Positions 1 through 8,577 of a stretch of DNA of 35,075 nucleotides are shown here, in pieces. Position 1 is the stretch's first letter; each line of letters opens with the position of its first letter. Origin of the DNA: DASPOF01 sp035626155. Its GTDB lineage: Bacteria; Desulfobacterota; Binatia; Binatales; Binataceae. Made by a program: the position numbers and the translations under genes. Below the pieces are notes generated by a model. The model was given only the letters and a program-made list of their open reading frames with translations. It was not told where the DNA came from and did no database searches. The stretch spans positions 1 through 35,075 of the forward strand of contig DASPOF010000158.1 in assembly GCA_035626155.1 (NCBI GenBank), read 5' to 3'.

Positions 1-242
1 GGGAATTCGAGCAGCCGGGCGCCGCCTCAGCGAACTTCATCGGCACCGAGTCCAGGTTGCGCGAACTGTGGGGGTCGAACTCGTGCGTCGTCTTGATCGC
101 GAATCGAAAGGACTCAGGCGCGCTCAGCAAATCGCTTCAGCCGGCGCCGCGCCTGATCGCGTGCGAGGGGAAAAAAGTCGCGCTATTCAACGGAACGCCG
201 CACGGCATCGCCGCACAGCCCGGATGCGATAGCGGGAGCTGA
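1..242 (+). CDS. C-terminal end of a probable GT39/ArnT-like membrane glycosyltransferase (partial)
   Basis: An open frame enters from the left edge (frame beginning at base 3) and stops with TGA at 240-242, giving 79 visible residues. The text has the look of the soluble C-terminal tail of GT39/ArnT-type transferases: an LxxLW motif, a short hydrophobic strand (CVVLIA), then a gap and a GKKVALFN end, like the family's usual lysine/valine/asparagine-ending strand. The catalytic membrane part lies outside the window, so activity cannot be judged. The next gene starts 77 bases downstream on the same strand. The family call rests on a weak tail motif and could be wrong; that this is a coding end is more certain. 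Confidence 0.45.
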   Translation, partial: EFEQPGAASANFIGTESRLRELWGSNSCVVLIANRKDSGALSKSLQPAPRLIACEGKKVALFNGTPHGIAAQPGCDSGS

Positions 243-319
243 GCGGCGCGCGGGGCGGCACGGGAGGGGTACTTGGCAGCGCGATACGCGAACTGTAGCT
301 TTCTGGCTGGGCGGTTGAG

Positions 320-841
320 ATGAGAAGGGCGATTCCTGCGATGATTGCGGCCGTCGTCGCCGCATGGCTCTGCGCGTGCGGGCCTCTCAACCAGGGCCGA
401 GCCGAGACGGCGCTCGGCGAGGGGCGGCTCGACGATGCGGCGGGTTACGTGCAAGGCGCGCTTCAGTCGGACCCGGATAATCTTCAGCTCAAGGAACTCG
501 CCGCCCGAATCTTCACGCAGCGCGGCGTCAAGTACTATCAGAATGGCGAGATGATCGCGGCGGGCGATGACTTTCATCGCGCGGTCGACTATTACCCCAC
601 TTACGCGCCGGCCTACGATTATCTTGGGATGATTGCTTTTCAGCAGCACAATTGGCAGGACGCGATCAGTTACGGCAACAAGGCGGCCGGGCTCCAGGGC
701 AAGCCCGACCCCGACTACGTCCAGACAGCGCGGCAGGAACTGTTGAAAGTCCAGTCGGGCGGCTTCAAGCCGTACATCCCGCCGGGAAGGCGCCCGCGCC
801 CATCCGGGTTGCCGGCCAACTCACCCGGAATCGATCGATGA
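320..841 (+). CDS. TPR-repeat lipoprotein
   Basis: 173 residues. The N-terminus has basic residues, a hydrophobic stretch and a lipobox-like LCAC around residues 17-20, predicting a lipid-anchored envelope protein. The rest is tetratricopeptide-like: paired helices with the typical A/Y/P spacing at about residues 30-70 (ALGEGRLDDAAGYVQGAL), 72-105 and 106-140 (YDYLGMIAFQQHNWQDAISY). TPRs mediate protein contacts; the partner cannot be told. The C-terminus is Pro/Arg-rich. The RodZ-like gene begins 15 bases after the stop on the same strand, suggesting co-transcription and an envelope or cell-shape context. The ATG at 320 was chosen because it places the signal sequence correctly. Confidence 0.75.
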   Translation: MRRAIPAMIAAVVAAWLCACGPLNQGRAETALGEGRLDDAAGYVQGALQSDPDNLQLKELAARIFTQRGVKYYQNGEMIAAGDDFHRAVDYYPTYAPAYDYLGMIAFQQHNWQDAISYGNKAAGLQGKPDPDYVQTARQELLKVQSGGFKPYIPPGRRPRPSGLPANSPGIDR

Positions 842-856
842 AAGGGTCACATCGCG

Positions 857-1444
857 GTGGCTGACGAGAAACCCGGTAGCTCGAGCGCATCAGGCGCCGT
901 AAGCGCAACGTCCGCCGAATCCGGCGCGACGCTGGGCCGGTTCATTTCCGATGCGCGCAAACAGCGCGGACTGTCCGCCGACGACGTGACCAACCAGACG
1001 CGCATCCCCGCCCGCTACATCAAGATGATCGAGAGCGACAGCTACAGCCTGATCTCCGATCAGCTCTACCTGCTGCCGTTCCTCAGGCGCTATGCCGCAT
1101 TTTTGGGCCTCGATGCGGAAGATGTCGCGACCCGCTTCATCCGGGACGTTCAGCACGCCGAGACCAACGTGGTCAGGATCTCGGAGCCGATCGCGATGGT
1201 GGCGCACAAGTCGAACCGCTGGCGATATGTGGCGCTCGGCGTGCTGATCGCGGTGCTCGCGGTGCTTCTCGCCGACTTGGCATGGCGGCGAATCGTGCCG
1301 CTCAGAAACGTGCTTGCTCCCGCTCCGGCCGCATCCGCCCCCGAACTGACGCCGTCGCCGCAAACGACGCCCGCGCCAGAGATGATGTCCTCGCCAGGGA
1401 CCATGCCCCCGCCGTCCGCTGGCGACAAAAGCCCCGGCCCGTGA
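857..1444 (+). CDS. RodZ-like HTH membrane protein
   Basis: 195 residues from a GTG start. Residues about 25-95 form a RodZ-type helix-turn-helix domain (LGRFISDARKQRGLS, then RIPARYIKMIES and LPFLRRYAAFLGLD). One membrane span lies at about 124-142, followed by a Pro/Ala/Ser-rich tail. In the RodZ family the cytoplasmic HTH contacts MreB and the tail is periplasmic. This protein lacks the C-terminal beta domain (DUF4115) of full-length RodZ and ends in low-complexity sequence, so it is a short variant. It follows the TPR lipoprotein closely. The family is clear; the role in cell shape is inferred from family knowledge. Confidence 0.75.
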   Translation: MADEKPGSSSASGAVSATSAESGATLGRFISDARKQRGLSADDVTNQTRIPARYIKMIESDSYSLISDQLYLLPFLRRYAAFLGLDAEDVATRFIRDVQHAETNVVRISEPIAMVAHKSNRWRYVALGVLIAVLAVLLADLAWRRIVPLRNVLAPAPAASAPELTPSPQTTPAPEMMSSPGTMPPPSAGDKSPGP

Positions 1445-1445
1445 A

Positions 1446-1473
1446 GGTTGCGCGGGCGAGGCACCCGCGCACC
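1446..1473. terminator. Hairpin between convergent genes, probable bidirectional terminator
   Basis: A 7-bp perfect GC stem (GCGCGGG 1450-1456 with CCCGCGC 1464-1470) extends to 10 bp with one bulged T, around a 7-base loop. It sits in the 28 bases between the RodZ-like stop and the stop of the convergent minus-strand gene, and its right arm touches that stop codon. There is no clear T-tract, so termination strength is uncertain. Confidence 0.5.
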
Positions 1474-2165
1474 TAGTGGAGAATCGCGTTCGCGATTTCT
1501 TCGGCGACGAGTTCCTTCGCCTTTCTCAGGTCGTCGCCCCCATGAATCAAGGCGACCACTTTCAGCTCGGCGCTGCTTGCGGCGGTTGAGGCGCGCGCGA
1601 TTATCACCGTGTCGTACAACTCGCCGGGCGCGATATCCTGGTACGGCGACGGCGCATTGGCTCCGCTCTGGCTCTGCTTGAACGCCTGGTAGTTGCGAAA
1701 CGCGCTGGTGGCCAGGTCTTCGGGATTGAGAGCCTGCCGCCGCATCAGGTCGGCATAGGGGTCGGACGCGTTGGTGCCCGAGTCTCCGAGCGGCGGCGGC
1801 TGCGCCCCAACCGTTCTCAGCAGTTCCGCCACCGACGGATCGCCCGGCGCCAAATCGCCCAGAGAGACGCCCGGCTGAAGCACGCGGCTGTTGACCGAAA
1901 CGGTCACCGTCACGTTCATCGCGGACGCATCGCCCGCAAGCCGCTTCTCGACGCGCAGGTCATCGTTGAGAACGTTCTGAACCACCGGGTCCGTGCACAC
2001 CACCGTTACCGGCGCTGCACGGGGAATGTCGAGGCGCCCGGCGGTCTTGACGCCGGTTGCGTATGCGCGCCCGAAAAGAAGCAACGTCGCCGCGATTGCG
2101 CTCAGCAACCCCGCGATTGCACGCGCGATCCAGCGCGCCGCCATCGGACGATTCACTTCAGCCAT
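1473..2165 (-). CDS. Exported or membrane-anchored protein of unknown function
   Basis: About 230 residues. The N-terminus has basic residues followed by a hydrophobic stretch (AIAGLLSAIAATLLLFGRAYA) resembling a signal peptide with an AYA cleavage-like site or a single anchor. The remainder is soluble, with a Pro/Asp/Asn-rich middle and an Ala-rich C-terminus. I recognise no family. The ATG at 2165 overlaps the stop of the aldolase-like gene by one base (TGATG); a TTG three bases upstream is an alternative. The overlap indicates translational coupling in the purE operon. The gene ends against a hairpin at 1446-1473. Confidence 0.65.
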   Translation of the reverse strand: MAEVNRPMAARWIARAIAGLLSAIAATLLLFGRAYATGVKTAGRLDIPRAAPVTVVCTDPVVQNVLNDDLRVEKRLAGDASAMNVTVTVSVNSRVLQPGVSLGDLAPGDPSVAELLRTVGAQPPPLGDSGTNASDPYADLMRRQALNPEDLATSAFRNYQAFKQSQSGANAPSPYQDIAPGELYDTVIIARASTAASSAELKVVALIHGGDDLRKAKELVAEEIANAILH

Positions 2166-3226
2166 CAACGGTACGCTCGCGCCGCCTCGATCGGCCAGAT
2201 CGCGATCACCTCATCGCCGCGTACGACGTAATACTCGCTGTGCAGGTTGATCGTCGTGTCGCCGTGGCTCGGCACCAGCTCGATCTTCATCCCGGGCGAG
2301 ATTTCGCTGTTTCCGACCGCAAGACTTGCGTGCTCTTCGGACAGGCTCGTCACCTTGACCGGAAGATCTTTTCCTTGCGGCGGCCCGAACTCGTTGGTGA
2401 GCGACTTCATCCCGGCGTCCGTGATCGCGTGATCGCCCCGGCGCGAGATTACCGTGGTAAGCAGTGTCAGCGCCGGCTTGCCGAGATCGGGGCGCACCCT
2501 CCGGTATGCGCCATCCATGAAGACATACGAACCCGCTTGCACCTCGGTAACGCCGGGCCAGCTTCCCGCGATGTCGTAGGTTCCCGTCCCGCCCGCGCTC
2601 ACGATCTCGGGGGCGAGCCCCGCGGATCGCAGCGCATCGACGTGGCGGATCAGGCACCCCAGCGCGTCGCGCGCGAACCCCTCGCGCGTCTGCGGGTCGG
2701 AAATCAGGACGGCGTGGCCCTCGTAGCCCATGATGCCACGGTAGCGAAGCCCGCCGCGCGCGATTCGCCGCGCGAGCCCGACCGTCTCATCGGGCGACTC
2801 GGTGCCGCATCGATGCATCCCCGTATCGGCCTCGATGATTACCCCGATGGTGCGCCCGGCGCGCGCGGCGCCTTCTTCGAGCTCACGCACATTGAACTCG
2901 CTCTCGACCGTGGCGATTACCTCGACCGCCCTGGAGATTGCGAACAGCCGGTCGATCTTCTGCGGCCCCGCGATCTGATTCGCAATCAGAATCGGCCCGA
3001 GCCCCGCACGCGCTAGCACCTCGGCCTCGCCGAGCTTCGCCACCGTTATTCCGATCGCGCCGGCGGCGAGCTGCCGGCGGGCGACCTCGGGCGTCTTCGG
3101 CGTCTTGAAGTGGGGACGAAGCTTCTGCGGACGGCCGCGGAAGTACTCGGCCATCGTGCGGATGTTCTCCTCGACCACGTCGAGGTCGAGGATCAATGCC
3201 GGTGTGTCGATATCGCGCTTGCGCAT
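2165..3226 (-). CDS. PLP-dependent D-threonine aldolase / D-serine dehydratase family enzyme
   Basis: 353 residues, a full-length fold-type III enzyme with an alanine-racemase-like N-terminal barrel. DTPALILDLD opens the barrel and RPHFKTPK carries the expected PLP lysine (K41). The C-terminal beta domain keeps the metal-binding motif as PSHGD. His-x-Asp matches the D-threonine aldolase arrangement, whereas D-serine dehydratases use His-x-Cys. Expected chemistry is PLP- and metal-dependent cleavage of D-3-hydroxyamino acids to glycine plus an aldehyde; the exact substrate cannot be read from sequence. It lies 54 bases downstream of purE and overlaps the exported-protein gene, so the three probably form an operon. 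Confidence 0.8.
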   Translation of the reverse strand: MRKRDIDTPALILDLDVVEENIRTMAEYFRGRPQKLRPHFKTPKTPEVARRQLAAGAIGITVAKLGEAEVLARAGLGPILIANQIAGPQKIDRLFAISRAVEVIATVESEFNVRELEEGAARAGRTIGVIIEADTGMHRCGTESPDETVGLARRIARGGLRYRGIMGYEGHAVLISDPQTREGFARDALGCLIRHVDALRSAGLAPEIVSAGGTGTYDIAGSWPGVTEVQAGSYVFMDGAYRRVRPDLGKPALTLLTTVISRRGDHAITDAGMKSLTNEFGPPQGKDLPVKVTSLSEEHASLAVGNSEISPGMKIELVPSHGDTTINLHSEYYVVRGDEVIAIWPIEAARAYR

Positions 3227-3280
3227 CCCGAGAATGATAGCACGCTCGCGCGCCGATTCCGCCGCCGGTTCTCCGTCACA

Positions 3281-3775
3281 CTAGGGCAGTTTCTGCTGGA
3301 GCAGCTCCTCGGCGCGCGCCTTGCGCCACTTCTCGAGCCGCCCGGCCAATTGCGCGTCGCCGAGCGCGAGAATCGACGCGGCAAACAACCCGGCGTTCGC
3401 CGCACCGGGCTTTCCGATCGCCATGGTCGCAACCGGCACGCCCTTGGGCATCTGCACGATCGAAAGGAGCGAATCCATCCCCAGAAGCGAGGTGGTCGGC
3501 ATCGGCACTCCGATCACCGGCAGCGTGGTCTTCGCGGCCAGGACGCCCGCGAGATGGGCGGCGCCGCCTGCGCCCGCGATAATCACGCGAAGCCCTCGCT
3601 CTTTCGCGCGCGCCGCGTAGTCCGCGGTGAGGTCGGGCGTGCGATGCGCCGACAGGATCCGGACTTCATGTGAAACTTTAAGTTCCAGCATCACTTCGGC
3701 TGCGGCCGACATGTACTCCCAGTCGCTCTTGCTGCCCATGATTACGCCGACTCGCGGCGCCTCGTGCTCCGCCAT
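3281..3775 (-). CDS. purE: 5-(carboxyamino)imidazole ribonucleotide mutase PurE
   Basis: 164 residues, normal for class I PurE. The enzyme converts N5-CAIR to CAIR in purine synthesis in the cytoplasm. Diagnostic motifs are visible: GVIMGSKSDW at residues 10-19, SAHRTP at 42-47, and the glycine-rich GAGGAAHLAG loop. The reading frame stays open far upstream (to 4225), but that part is antisense to murF. The ATG at 3775 was chosen because it is preceded by a strong GGAGG and gives the canonical N-terminus. purK is not in the window. It heads a minus-strand operon and is divergent from murF across 120 bases that must hold both promoters. Confidence 0.95.
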   Translation of the reverse strand: MAEHEAPRVGVIMGSKSDWEYMSAAAEVMLELKVSHEVRILSAHRTPDLTADYAARAKERGLRVIIAGAGGAAHLAGVLAAKTTLPVIGVPMPTTSLLGMDSLLSIVQMPKGVPVATMAIGKPGAANAGLFAASILALGDAQLAGRLEKWRKARAEELLQQKLP

Positions 3776-3895
3776 CGCACTCCGCCTCCAATCGTCACAA
3801 GATCGCGCTCGATGCAGCGAGGCTAACCCGCCCAAGCTGCGTGTCAAGGCTCCCGCTATAGGAGGCCCCGGCCGATTCCGGCAAAATGGTCCTCG

Positions 3896-5344
3896 ATGGC
3901 GACGCCGATACCCAAAAATCGCTGCGCGTTCACGCTCGGAGAGGCCGCCGCGGCGGCCGGCGGGCGACTCGGCGGCGATGGATCGATAGCCACGTCGAGC
4001 GTCAGCATCGACACTCGGACGCTCGAGCCCGGCGCGCTGTTCGTCGCGCTCAAGGGCGCGGGCGCGGATGGCCACGCCTTCCTCGATGATGCCCTTCGCC
4101 GGGGCGCAGCGGGCGCCGTGGTTGCGGCGGGCCGCGCTCACCCCGCTCTCCCCTGCATCGAGGTCGCCGACACGCTGGATGCGCTCGGGAGGCTGGCGCA
4201 TCGTCATCTCGATCGCACGCGCCAAGCGCGCAGGATTCCTTCGATTGCAATCGGCGGGGCTACCGGCAAGACCACCACCAAGGAGCTGTGCGCAGCCGCG
4301 GCCCGCGCGCTGTTCGGTCCTACGCTGGCGACGCCCGGCAATCTAAACAATCTTATCGGCGTGCCGATGACGCTCTTCACCCTGGCCGACGAGCATCGCG
4401 CGATCGTGATCGAGTGCGGGACCAATCAGCGCGGGGAGATCGCGCGGCTTGCGGCGATCGTCGAACCGGACGTTGCGATGGTGCTGAACGTCGATATCGA
4501 GCACAGCGAATTTCTCGGGTCGCTCGAGGAGATCGCGGACGAAGAAACCGCTCTTTTCGCCGGCGCGCGGGCGCGCGCGGTCGCCTGCATCGAGGAGCCG
4601 CTCGTCACCAAACGCATCCCCGGCGGGCTCCGCACCGTGACATTCGGCACGTCGCCGCCAGCCGGCGTTCGACTCGTGGATCGCACGATGGTCGCCCCGG
4701 GGAGGTCGCGAGTATCAATCAAGCTCGATCCGGCGCTGGTCCAGGCCGGCGAGAGTCCGCTCGCCGTCTTCGAGATCGGGCTGCTCGGCGCCGCGGCGGC
4801 GCTGAATTGTGCCGCCGCGATCGCGGGAGTGGCCGCGATGAATCCGGCTCCGCTTCGCGCCGCCGATCTTAATGCGATCGGCGCGGCTCTTGGCGCAGTC
4901 CCTGCCGTGGCGCGCCGCCTGTGCCCGCGGACAATCCGCGGAATCTTCGTAATCGACGACAGCTATAATTCGAGCCCCCGCGCTGTGCGTGCGGCGCTCG
5001 CGGCCGCTCGCGAGGTCGCCGATGCGACTCACGCGCGGCTCGTGGTCGTGCTCGGCGACATGCTCGAACTGGGCGCGCTGACCGCTGCGGCGCACGCCGA
5101 TGCGGTCCGCGAGGCGTGCGCCACGGCTCCGGCAAGGTTCGTTGCGGTGGGACCTCAGATGAGCGCGGCGCTCCGCGCGATGCGCAATCCCGGAGGGGAC
5201 GGCGCGGTCGAAACCTCGGCTGCGCGCGACAGCGCCGAAGCGGCGCCGCTGGTTCGCGATCTCGTTCGCCCCGGCGACGTGCTGCTGGTCAAGGGCTCGC
5301 TCGGGATGCAGATGGACCGGGTGATCGACGCGCTTTGCGCCTGA
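3896..5344 (+). CDS. murF: UDP-N-acetylmuramoyl-tripeptide--D-alanyl-D-alanine ligase MurF
   Basis: 482 residues, slightly longer than E. coli MurF. It adds the D-Ala-D-Ala dipeptide to the UDP-MurNAc-tripeptide in cytoplasmic peptidoglycan precursor synthesis. The N-terminal UMP-binding domain is followed by the Mur-ligase P-loop GGATGKTTTKE at about 120-130. Next come NLNNLIGVP, the central ECGTNQRGEI motif, DSYNSSPRA (the family's D-x-YN-x-x-P) and VLGDMLELG in the C-terminal domain. No other mur gene adjoins it, which is unusual for a gene normally in the dcw cluster. No good ribosome-binding site is seen just before the ATG. Its last 190 bases overlap the convergent membrane-protein frame. 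Confidence 0.95.
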   Translation: MATPIPKNRCAFTLGEAAAAAGGRLGGDGSIATSSVSIDTRTLEPGALFVALKGAGADGHAFLDDALRRGAAGAVVAAGRAHPALPCIEVADTLDALGRLAHRHLDRTRQARRIPSIAIGGATGKTTTKELCAAAARALFGPTLATPGNLNNLIGVPMTLFTLADEHRAIVIECGTNQRGEIARLAAIVEPDVAMVLNVDIEHSEFLGSLEEIADEETALFAGARARAVACIEEPLVTKRIPGGLRTVTFGTSPPAGVRLVDRTMVAPGRSRVSIKLDPALVQAGESPLAVFEIGLLGAAAALNCAAAIAGVAAMNPAPLRAADLNAIGAALGAVPAVARRLCPRTIRGIFVIDDSYNSSPRAVRAALAAAREVADATHARLVVVLGDMLELGALTAAAHADAVREACATAPARFVAVGPQMSAALRAMRNPGGDGAVETSAARDSAEAAPLVRDLVRPGDVLLVKGSLGMQMDRVIDALCA

Positions 5345-6789
5345 GCGCTTGGGCGGGGGCGCGCCGCGCCGGTCCTCGGCCATGCGATCCACAGGTCGCG
5401 ATTCCACGCCCACGAGCGCGCCTGGACGCTCTCCGTCTTGCGGCCGTCGGTCCAGTACGGCGGAGGCTTCGTGCCCGGCGCCCCAATCCACACGAGGTAG
5501 GCATCAGCGGCGCCCGCGACGCTTTCATCGCCGGGGTCAACCGCATGGAAGCGCACGATCCGATACACGGGCGCGAGTTCCTTGAGCACGTCGCCTGTGC
5601 CGACGATCTCCGCGCCTTCGGGAACCGCGCTCGCGATCGCCCGCTGCACGATCGCGTTCGCGCGGAGAAATCCTTGATGGAGAGTTGCTATCGCGCCAAA
5701 GACGGCCGCGAATAGCGCGAGCGCCACGACCCGCGCGCGCGCCGACCATTGAAAGCCCGCGCCGCCCAGCCGATTCTCGAGCCATCGCGCGGCAGGTACA
5801 CAGGCGATGACCGACGCGGGCAGGAGAAACCGCTGAGCGGGCACCGCGCCTGCGATGAAGCCCGCCATCGCCGGAAGATTGCTGGTCAGCCCATCGCGGT
5901 AATTATACATCGACGCACCCGCGACTATCGCAAAGGCCGCCGCGGGCGCCGCCCATCCCCTCGACCATCGCGGTGACAGTACGCTCAGCCCCGCAATCGG
6001 AAACACCGCGAGCGAGATCGCATAGAACGGCAGAAATCGCGGGAGATGCTGGCCGGAGAACGCGAATACCTCGCCGGTGATCATATAGCCAGTCACAACC
6101 GGAGATCCGACCGTTGCGTAGTTGTACGCCGCAGCCATCGCGATCGCCGGCGCGGCTCCTGCGGCCAACGCCGCCGCAATACGCCATCGATTTTCGCCGC
6201 CGCACTCGAGCCACCACATCACTGCGAACGGCACGGCGAGCGCCGCCATCCAGAGGTGCAACAGTACCGCGCCGCCCAATGCAGCCGCCCCAAGCGCGAC
6301 GCGCGGCCGGCGACGGGCGAGTAACGCGACTCCGGACAACCCCATCACCGCGGCCGGAACCGCGGCCATCAGCGTTCCCGAGTAGTAGAGCATCCCGGGC
6401 AAGAGGAAGTAGAGAATCGCCCACTCGCTCGCGACCCCTTCGCCGACGAGCATCGAGCGCACCACGAACGCTCCCAGAATGTAGAACGCCGCAGTGACGA
6501 GGAATGCGAGCTGCCAGCCCGCGCCGAGCGCAGGAGCCAACAATGCCGCGTGAAACGGCGAATACTTGATGACCCGATGACCGCCCGCCTCGAATTCCAT
6601 CGAGTAATTCCAGGTGACCAGACCCGCGCGGTCCGGATGGACCGTGCCGTGCTCGATTGCGTAGGCGAGCGAGAGTATCTCGCACTCATCCGCGATCGCA
6701 AAAGAAGCCGGGTACTGCGCCAGATAGACGAGAGCGAATGCTCCGACCAATCCGAAAAATAGCCACTCGCGGCGCATCGTCCGCATCAT
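5155..6789 (-). CDS. Multi-pass membrane protein, GT-C-type glycosyltransferase-like
   Basis: 544 residues with about ten or more hydrophobic spans. After the first span the loop reads FAIADECEILSLAYAI, an acidic pair in the position of the GT-C (GT39-like) metal/substrate motif. KYSPFHAALLAPAL follows, like the family's second-loop Pro motif. Expected role is transfer of a lipid-linked sugar at the outer face of the inner membrane. The soluble C-terminal part ends naturally near 5360 (RDLWIAWPRTG). The remaining ~65 residues run antisense inside murF and are low-complexity Ser/Ala/Arg, so the true stop may have been lost or there may be a frameshift. It is first in a run of three minus-strand membrane proteins. 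Confidence 0.55.
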   Translation of the reverse strand: MMRTMRREWLFFGLVGAFALVYLAQYPASFAIADECEILSLAYAIEHGTVHPDRAGLVTWNYSMEFEAGGHRVIKYSPFHAALLAPALGAGWQLAFLVTAAFYILGAFVVRSMLVGEGVASEWAILYFLLPGMLYYSGTLMAAVPAAVMGLSGVALLARRRPRVALGAAALGGAVLLHLWMAALAVPFAVMWWLECGGENRWRIAAALAAGAAPAIAMAAAYNYATVGSPVVTGYMITGEVFAFSGQHLPRFLPFYAISLAVFPIAGLSVLSPRWSRGWAAPAAAFAIVAGASMYNYRDGLTSNLPAMAGFIAGAVPAQRFLLPASVIACVPAARWLENRLGGAGFQWSARARVVALALFAAVFGAIATLHQGFLRANAIVQRAIASAVPEGAEIVGTGDVLKELAPVYRIVRFHAVDPGDESVAGAADAYLVWIGAPGTKPPPYWTDGRKTESVQARSWAWNRDLWIAWPRTGAARPRPSAQAQSASITRSICIPSEPLTSSTSPGRTRSRTSGAASALSRAAEVSTAPSPPGLRIARSAALI

Positions 6790-6919
6790 CGTCCATCACG
6801 CCCCGGAATCGCAGATTCGCAGTCCGAAGATCGAAAGCGAAGGCCGCAGGATCGGAACTCTTGCGCTGATATTTCTTGCCCCCCGGATGCGGGCGTTTTC
6901 GCCGATTCGTCCCGCCCGC

Positions 6920-8485
6920 CTACCTTCCGCTCTCCGCCGGCCCCGGCAGACTTGCCATCTCGAACGATTGCCAGCGGCGCTCGCTCTCGACTATGCACAC
7001 GAGCAGATGCACGGCTGCGATGAAAATTAGCAACCACGGTACCGCGCCCAATACCATCGAGGCGGCGCTGCCGATGTCGAACGTCAAAACCGCCAGCAGA
7101 ATCATAGCCACCGCTGCTCCCATTCCCATTTCCGGATGGACGAACACGGAGACGATTAACCGTAACAGAAGGCCTGCCAGGAACATTCCGATCAGCACAC
7201 CCGGCAGCCCGAAGTTGGCGTACATCTCCACGATCTGCGGAAGATTGACCGAGGTCCCGGAATTGCCGGGTTCGATAAAGCCGTACCGATGGCCGAATTG
7301 TTGGCCCGTTACTTCCTCCGGCTTATCCGGGTACAAGAGGCGCGGAACCAGCTTGAAAACGATAGGGTAATAAGTGGCTCCACCCCAGTAAGGAACGTGA
7401 GAGGGCGTGTCACGGATGACCTCGGCGAAGAGCGGGAACATCGCGAGCCGTTCGCTGCCCGCTTCGATCAGTTCTTCGGGCGCAACGGCGCCGCCGATGG
7501 TCGCGCGGTATACCAGCTTTCCGAAATACTCCAGTTTTTCGACCCTGCCCGCCTCCCTTAACGGTCCCGACCAGGCCGCGATTCGATAGGGAGTCTCGAC
7601 AGCGCGAAGAATCAAACCGGCCAGCGCACCTGCCGCGATGAGCGTCCACGGTATCCTGTGCGCCACCGACGCATAGGCAACCAATAACAACAGGCACAAT
7701 GCCGCGGCACCCCCCAATGCGCCTCCGGCGAGCCCGGCTAACGGCTGCGCGGGAATGATAACTATCCAGAGCAGCAGGATCATGACGCGGTCGAGCCGTC
7801 CGGTTAGTTCCAGCATGAATAGCATCACGATCCCCGCCAGGCTTAGGTTTGCGAAGTAGCCCCATAGTTGCACGAAGGCCACTGGCACCCGCGCCCCAAG
7901 TATCGAGACGACAAGGCCAACAGTCGAAAACAGAATCGCCGCCATCCTTACCGACCGGCTATCTCTCCATCGAAGCTTGAACCGGGGCATTACGGGTGCG
8001 AACACCGAATGCAGAGGACCGTAATATCCGGCCAGCATCGACAGCATCCCCAACCAGACGTACTCGAGCGCTTGCGCGATGTACTGGGGTCCGATCGTGG
8101 CGCTGAATCCGCCGGTGCTGTAACGGTGCAAGAGGAAGACGGGCACGGCAAAAATGAGCGCGTACAAAGCGCTTAGAAATGGCATCAGCGGAAATGTGCG
8201 ATCGAAGCCGGCGTTCCAGAGCCACACAGGCAGCGCCGCGGTCGCAACAATCAGCGAGGCGAAGATCCGTACTGTGAAGCCGGGTTCCGCGGGCGCATAG
8301 AAATTGAGCCCCGCGATCAAAAGCGCCAGCAGGCCAAACGTTCTGATCTGTTGCAGCGGTCCGAGGCTTCCCGGGCGCGGCGAGCTCAGACGCTCGTACC
8401 AGTCTTCGCACAGTTCGTCATCGAATATCAGCATCGGACCGTCGAAACGGCCCGCGGCCTGCGCGGGATTTGGTGTCGAATTCAC
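6920..8485 (-). CDS. Wzy-like oligosaccharide repeat-unit polymerase
   Basis: 521 residues from GTG at 8485, preceded by a GGGG-type ribosome-binding site. About eleven to twelve hydrophobic spans are visible. A large loop (about residues 330-430) carries PYWGGATYYPIVFKLVPR, LLYPDKPEEV and, just before the last spans, QIVEMYANFGLPGVLIG. That pattern of Pro-Arg, Lys-Pro and a YANFG motif is characteristic of O-antigen/oligosaccharide polymerases, which join lipid-linked repeat units in the periplasm. The soluble N-terminus (about 45 residues) is unusual for the family. Neighbouring membrane proteins support a surface-polysaccharide role; no other wz gene is in view. Confidence 0.6.
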   Translation of the reverse strand: MNSTPNPAQAAGRFDGPMLIFDDELCEDWYERLSSPRPGSLGPLQQIRTFGLLALLIAGLNFYAPAEPGFTVRIFASLIVATAALPVWLWNAGFDRTFPLMPFLSALYALIFAVPVFLLHRYSTGGFSATIGPQYIAQALEYVWLGMLSMLAGYYGPLHSVFAPVMPRFKLRWRDSRSVRMAAILFSTVGLVVSILGARVPVAFVQLWGYFANLSLAGIVMLFMLELTGRLDRVMILLLWIVIIPAQPLAGLAGGALGGAAALCLLLLVAYASVAHRIPWTLIAAGALAGLILRAVETPYRIAAWSGPLREAGRVEKLEYFGKLVYRATIGGAVAPEELIEAGSERLAMFPLFAEVIRDTPSHVPYWGGATYYPIVFKLVPRLLYPDKPEEVTGQQFGHRYGFIEPGNSGTSVNLPQIVEMYANFGLPGVLIGMFLAGLLLRLIVSVFVHPEMGMGAAVAMILLAVLTFDIGSAASMVLGAVPWLLIFIAAVHLLVCIVESERRWQSFEMASLPGPAESGR

Positions 8486-8577
8486 GAACCCCGGAGCCTA
8501 TCGCAAGCGGGCCGGCGCATCCAAGCGTGCGCGATGAGTAGCTCGCGGCAGCGTACCAGGCCCCACCGTGTCCCTGA

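Noticed and set aside
2057..3016. Long plus-strand open frame opposite the aldolase gene
   Set aside because: Arg/Asp-rich shadow frame with no recognisable domain; the minus-strand enzyme has clear motifs.
3776..4225. N-terminal extension of PurE to a 314-residue protein
   Set aside because: The extension is antisense to murF, Arg-rich, and the internal ATG at 3775 has a strong ribosome-binding site and canonical N-terminus.
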